64,000 nucleotides of DNA from Antennarius striatus (taxonomy: Eukaryota > Chordata > Actinopteri > Lophiiformes > Antennariidae). Below, piece after piece: positions 59,701 to 64,000 of this stretch. The position numbers and the translations under genes are program-made. Location of the stretch: contig NC_090793.1 of NCBI RefSeq assembly GCF_040054535.1, positions 18,910,501-18,974,500 on the forward strand, read 5' to 3'. How positions within the stretch are numbered: the first letter of the stretch is position 1; every line of letters starts with the position of its first letter. The notes below the pieces were generated by a model that was given only the letters and a program-made list of their open reading frames with translations, was not told the origin of the DNA and did not search any database.

Positions 59701-62700
59701 AGAGGTCAGTGAGTTTCCTTCACAATGAGTTTTAAAATAAAAAACACTCATTCAGAAACACTAGAGTGCATGTTTCTTGTTCATCCCATCAGGAGAAAGG
59801 TGGAGGGTTCTTCAGCGGACTCCTGAAGAAGACTCCTAAAGCATCTGGAGAGAAGACAGAGATACAGGTGGGTGAACGTTTCCTGGGTGTGAACTGAGTT
59901 GGTTTGCAGGTGGTTTAATTTGATTAATTTGTTCTTTTTTCAGGACAACGAGGCTCAGAAAGAGTTGGCGAGCAGCGCTGACGACCTGTCTGAGAATAAC
60001 ACCACTAAGGTGAGCAGAATGCAGCACAAACAGACTAGTTTCTTTACTGTTATTCAATGAAAACTTTATTTTTCAGGAGAAAAACATTTTTAGCAATATG
60101 TTTAAGAAACCACAGAAACCAGCAGAGAGCGCTGCAGCAGACAAGGTACTGCTTTTACTTCTATTTAATTTATTTGATTAAATCGGGTTTTAAATCATCT
60201 GTATTGCTTGATGGAGATAATATTTGTTTTTTTTTCCTGTTTGAATTCAGGAGCAGTTGATGCCCAGTGAGAATCTGTCTCGTAGCTGTGAGAATCTGTC
60301 AAACGCACCTTTGAAGGTACTTAAAGAATACTTGATCTCGATTTTCTGCCTCGTGGCTTCTGGAGTGAAGCATTTGTGATTGTTGTAGCTGAGGGGTCCA
60401 AACCCCGCCATCTGCAGCCCTACGGGGCCACAAGCCAGTGATAATTGTAGGTCGGGTCCATGCCTGGATCAATTTGACTGTTGAAAATGTCAAGAAAGAC
60501 GTTAAACTCAACCAGATAAAAATGCATAATTTCCTGTTTGTCTCCATCATAACATTCTGTTTTAGAAATTTTCTTAACAAATGTTACGATTTCATCAAAG
60601 AACTTGGTGTAACTTCTGAACTTTGGGAGTAAGCGAAGCTCATCTGACATTTTTTTGGACAACAAGGTTAAGTTTTTAACCCCTTATTTATTAGGCAGTT
60701 AGTTTGTGTAGAGTTTTAGGAACAAAATCAGAATCAGTTCCCACCAGACTGGAGAAGAAGCAGAGGAATTCCAAACCACAAAGTACGGATTTTAAACATT
60801 AAGTTGTTGTGTTTCTTAAAAACCAATGAATTTAGGCTGTGTGTGCAAAAGATGAAGATCGATTCAGCTCGACTGTCAGCTGATCGACTGTCGTTCTAGT
60901 TCCTGTCACATTGTAACACACAACTGTCCTTTTAGGAGAAGAAGGGAGGAGGTCTGGGTGGAATCTTCAAAAGATCAGCCAGCATCGAAAACATGTTTGA
61001 GGAGGTCAGTGTGGTCACACCGCTGGAGATCACACGTGACAATCACAATTGTTCTGACTTCTTTTACACTCAGCATGAACAGATAGAGATCATATTATTA
61101 TTATTATTATTATGTGAACACAACGGCCTAAATTAAACCGTGAATAATCGTCTTTGACCTCCTATTCATCAGCAGAAAGGTGGGTTGTTCAGCGGGTTGA
61201 AGAAGAAAACTAAAACGTCTGATCCTGAGGCTGATGTGAGTGTGTGAGCTGTTGTCGTGTGTGTTGTTTACTGTACTTGTTGTTTACTGTACTTGTTGTT
61301 TACTGTACTTGTTGTTTTCTCAGGACAAAGACGACTGGAAGGAGCTGACAGGAAGTGTGGACAGTTTGCCAGAGAGCACAAAGGTGTGAAGAGCCTGTTA
61401 GGAACACGTAGCAGCGTTTACTTAAAAACAAGGCTGAACACGCCGACGCTGTCGTTTCATTGTTGTATCAGAAACGTCTGCTGGAGGTTTTACTTTCTTA
61501 AAGGCCAGGAAAACTATTTTTAATGGCATGATTAAGAATAAATCAGCAAAGAAGGCTTCAACAGTGAAAGCAAGGAGTCATATAAGGATTCTAGTTTCTA
61601 CTAAAACACAAGACAAAAAGAACAAGAAAACTGAGCAAGGTGCTCCTATGATTATCAAGTATTGATTAGACTTTGGTCTGTTTCAGGAGAAGAAAGGAGG
61701 TCTGACGGGGATCTTCAAAAAGTCTCCCAAACCGGCTCCACGTTCAGTCGCTACCACGGTGACTACATTAACTCATTTTTTTTGTGTTGTCTGTGGTTTG
61801 GTTAGCTGCACTGTGGTTGTTGTAAAAGCTCACTTTGGCCTTCATCACATCCAACCAAAGCGTGTGTGTTGTTCTCCAGGATCCTCTCCAGGACACGATG
61901 GAACTGTCCTCCAGCTGGGACAGCCTCGTAGAACCTGGACAGGTGAGGGGCGCTGGAAGCAGTCAGGAGTGTTAGTGTGTGACCTCAGTACTGGTGTTGA
62001 CGGCCAGAATAACGAACAATACAGAAAGACAGGATACACACACAAAACACACAGCGGTACTTAAATAAATCAAACCAAGTTTTGTTCCTCTTGAATCTCC
62101 ATCAACAGTTCTATAAAAGTAGATTTTTGAGTGCAGGTTTGTACTGTAATTTACATTTTTATTATCTTTTCAATGAATGAGCAGGTTTTTGACCCTGCGT
62201 TGAGCTCTTTTGTATGTTTCAGCTTCCCCACAGGCTTCACATGTGATGATTTAAATTTTTTTTTAACTTATAGGGTGGTGTCGGTGAACTATCAGCCAGT
62301 AATGAGAATCTTTCTGAAGGAGCAGCCAACACAAAGGTGAGTCGTCTACAGTCTGGTAGAGTCGTGTGCAGTTTGTCTCCATCCTTTATATCATGCTTTT
62401 TTGTTTTGCAGGAGAAAAAAGGAGGATTTGGACTTTTCAGGAGGACTCCTAAATCAACTGATCAACAGGTGTGGACACCATCAGGACTGAAAAGCATCAA
62501 GACTATTGATCATTATTAATTAGAGGAAGTAGCAGTAACTTTAATACAATTCTGATGTGTATGGAAACGGCATAGACAGCATGTTGATCTCCTGAGTTTT
62601 TTTAAAAATTGTAACAAAGAAATAAATATACATTTAAATTATTTTAAATCATTCATTGATAAAATAATAAGGATTGTGCATCAGAAGTCACAATTTATTC

Positions 62701-64000
62701 TCAAAATGTTTGTTCAAAAGGCACTGAGACGTAAAGATTGAAGTGAATTATCTCTGTGGTGGCATAAAGATAGTGTTCGTAAAAAGTCATTAATCAAGCG
62801 TTATTGTTGTGTGATCCGTTAATGATTAGTGATGTCACATAATAAGTTCTCTGTTCAGTTGAACCATCTCTACCTGAAAGTCTGCTGTTCTCTGTTTGCT
62901 GCTACAGGAAAGTAAAGACACTGAGGGCTCAGAAGGAGGCGGTCTGAAACGTAAAAGAACCATCAAGAAGAAAACACGAGTGGGTTGTTTCTCTACAGAA
63001 ACAGAGAGACATGACACACAGGACACAAACTATGATGTTAAGATAACTCAACCTTCTTCCTACATTTTCTTCTTGCTTGGTTTCTTAGGTCGTGTCTTTC
63101 CGAGTCAAGAAAACCCCAACACCCAAGTTTGATGTGACCCTGGTACGTACTGATGTGTCACTGAGCTTCATTCATTAATTCTGACAGTTCATTTTTGTGG
63201 GTCTTAAACTTGTTACAGACATCAGCATGCTTAATATGTGCCTTTTTAAAAAATAATAAATTTGATTGTTTAAATGTGGCTTAATGTTAAATAAATAGCA
63301 TGCCTGGCCTCTAATTATTGCAAAACAACATATATTAAACTGAAATGTGTTCACTGACACCGGACACAGCGGTGCTCTCTGAGCCCTAACTCAAACTGTA
63401 AGAATGATTGAACCTCTTTTATTACATTCTGTTCCTTTTACTTTATATTTCTTTATTTCTGACCTCCACAGGGTTCAGACAAGATGCCGGCTATTGAGGA
63501 GGAGGCTGTTGAGATGCGGGATCTGAACAAATCACAGGTCAACATCACGATGTTCTTAATACAAACAGACAAAAGTAGTGAGATAGAGAGATTTACAAAT
63601 CTGGTCTCATCAAAACTCCAACTGGATGTGAATCTAAATGAACAGTTGGTTTGATGTGTTCCATTTGTGATAGGATCGATCCAGTTCACAACGACAAGAC
63701 GGAATCTAATCTGTGTAAATAAATACGTGTGATGGAACAAAGGAAGATGAAGATGCGTTTGTCATGCATACATAGGAGAGGAATAAGATTCCAGAATCAT
63801 TTAAATGTTTGTTTGATCCGATTGTTTGTAAAGATCACGAAACAAATTGAGCGTCATCCATTGTGGATTTCGGTTTATCAGTAAATACAAGAGACGGAAC
63901 CTTTTTCTGCCCATCAGCTGAACATCAGGACTGATTTTGATGCTCTGACAGACGTGGAGGCTTGAACTTGATGCTTCTGTTTGATTTCCAGGAGAGTTCA
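51311..64000 (+). CDS. APOL-B: second cassette-exon gene, related to APOL-A (3' end beyond window)
   Basis: I modelled 38 complete coding exons plus the first 9 nt of a 39th, about 853 codons so far. All internal exons are phase 0 at both ends. The start is ATG at 51311, five bases inside its exon (MEASMMRPEAKKRQRP). It begins with a Pro/Lys-rich head containing an 11-residue repeat, continues with about 25 alternating basic and acidic modules, then a very basic exon (GGGLKRKRTIKKKTR) and VVSFRVKKTPTPKF. The modules are the same type as in APOL-A (EKGGIFSGMFKKSPK; ELSASNDSLSENSSK), and the genes lie head-to-tail, so tandem duplication is likely. No APOL domain is seen inside the window; one is expected to the right. 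Confidence 0.85.
51689..51886 (+). repeat. Coding 33-bp repeat, six units (11 residues each)
   Basis: Within APOL-B exon 3 the unit [ED]KP[ST]PLVPSR[SQ] repeats six times in frame (EKPSPLVPSRS, DKPAPLVPSRQ, QKPTALMPSRS and so on). Nucleotide units are close copies, with V/M and S/Q alternating, which suggests higher-order duplication of a two-unit block. Confidence 0.92.
53628..53711. repeat. (CA)n microsatellite
   Basis: About 42 CA units begin immediately after the exon 5 donor of APOL-B (GTACAC). Confidence 0.97.
60365..60670 (-). mobile_element. Possible transposon relic in APOL-B intron 28
   Basis: The edge (ctgaggggtccaaacc) resembles the CAGGGGTCCNNAA ends of hAT-type elements. The minus strand has a continuous 81-codon ORF (60665-60420) of unknown identity. 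No terminal inverted repeat was confirmed at the other edge. Confidence 0.3.
61261..61320. repeat. Short tandem repeat, three 17-bp units
   Basis: ttgtttactgtacttg-type units repeat three times immediately before the acceptor of APOL-B exon 31. Confidence 0.85.
61506..61576 (+). pseudogene. Decayed basic-module exon between APOL-B exons 31 and 32
   Basis: After a ggccag acceptor-like end, the sequence reads IFNGMIKNKSAKKAS in one frame, clearly a degraded copy of the IFSGMFKKSPK module. The frame expected from the acceptor (the GAA opening of live copies) hits a stop within five codons, so one base appears lost. No GT donor follows at the expected distance. It is a relic of an earlier, longer array. 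Confidence 0.6.
62908..64000 (+). other. APOL-B exons 36-39: basic tail of the array, cut by the window edge
   Basis: Exons: 62908-62979 (highly basic, LKRKRTIKKKTR, a possible nuclear-localisation-like cluster), 63089-63142 (VVSFRVKKTPTPKFDVTL), 63472-63537 (MPAIEEEAVEMRDLNKSQ) and 63992 onward (ESS, partial). All are phase 0. The sequence stops before any APOL domain. Confidence 0.75.

Larger units (their letters stand above)
53887..62468 (+). other. APOL-B exons 7-35: expanded basic/acidic cassette array
   Basis: Basic exons: 53887-53952, 55626-55679, 56334-56405, 56639-56710, 57580-57651, 57964-58020, 59093-59164, 59793-59867, 60077-60145, 60936-61004, 61173-61235, 61687-61758 and 62412-62468. 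Acidic exons: 56127-56192, 56494-56547, 57202-57258, 57743-57802 (or from 57761), 58315-58383, 58953-59003, 59645-59704, 59944-60009, 60251-60316, 61324-61383, 61880-61942 and 62274-62336. Others: 54397-54471, 55180-55284, 55762-55827 and 55966-56028. Basic core examples: IFGGMFRKSPK, IFSGMFKKSPK, LFGGLLRKTPK. Acidic core examples: ELSASNDSLSEN, ELASSADDLSEN. Introns are mostly 80-900 bp. Confidence 0.87.

Overview
The window looks like teleost fish nuclear DNA. Genes are split into many short exons with compact introns bounded by GT/AG. Repeats of kinds common in fish are present, including fold-back elements, an LINE-like 3' fragment and (CA)n tracts. The clearest gene, tep1, is a full-length vertebrate telomerase-associated protein 1. 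Species cannot be named from the sequence; the short introns suggest a compact, possibly percomorph, genome (inference).

Layout, left to right. (1) 47-4622, minus strand: a complete lifeguard/TMBIM-family membrane protein gene with five coding exons and one 5'UTR exon. (2) About 5385-11581, minus strand: a ZNRF1/2-like myristoylated zinc-and-RING finger E3 ligase, with four coding exons and a long separate 3'UTR exon. (3) 11582-12261: a GC-rich shared promoter region, read leftward into the ZNRF-like gene and rightward into tep1. (4) 12262-35702, plus strand: tep1. I modelled 55 exons whose phases all join, giving about 2596 residues: ENKLL repeats, TROVE, vWA-like, DUF4062, NACHT and a WD40 array. 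(5) 37439-47619, plus strand: an apolipoprotein L-domain gene (here APOL-A), 31 exons, about 937 residues. (6) 51311 to the right edge, plus strand: a second gene of the same architecture (APOL-B), with 38 full coding exons and the start of a 39th. Its 3' end lies outside the window.

The unusual part is the APOL-A/APOL-B pair. Upstream of the APOL domain the coding sequence is broken into 15-30 codon exons that are nearly all phase 0 at both ends. These alternate between a basic module with the core GG-[hydrophobic]-F-[SG]-G-[hydrophobic]-[FL]-[KR]-[KR]-[ST]-P-K and an acidic Ser-rich module with the core ELSxSxDxLSE. APOL-A has about 6 basic/acidic pairs and APOL-B has about 13 basic and 12 acidic exons. 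Any exon can be skipped without a frameshift, and one decayed copy is visible. This looks like a lineage-expanded, alternately charged cassette array fused to a membrane-inserting APOL domain; I do not recognise a described function for it.

The other genes are ordinary vertebrate genes. No CRISPR array, operon, tRNA or rRNA was found.
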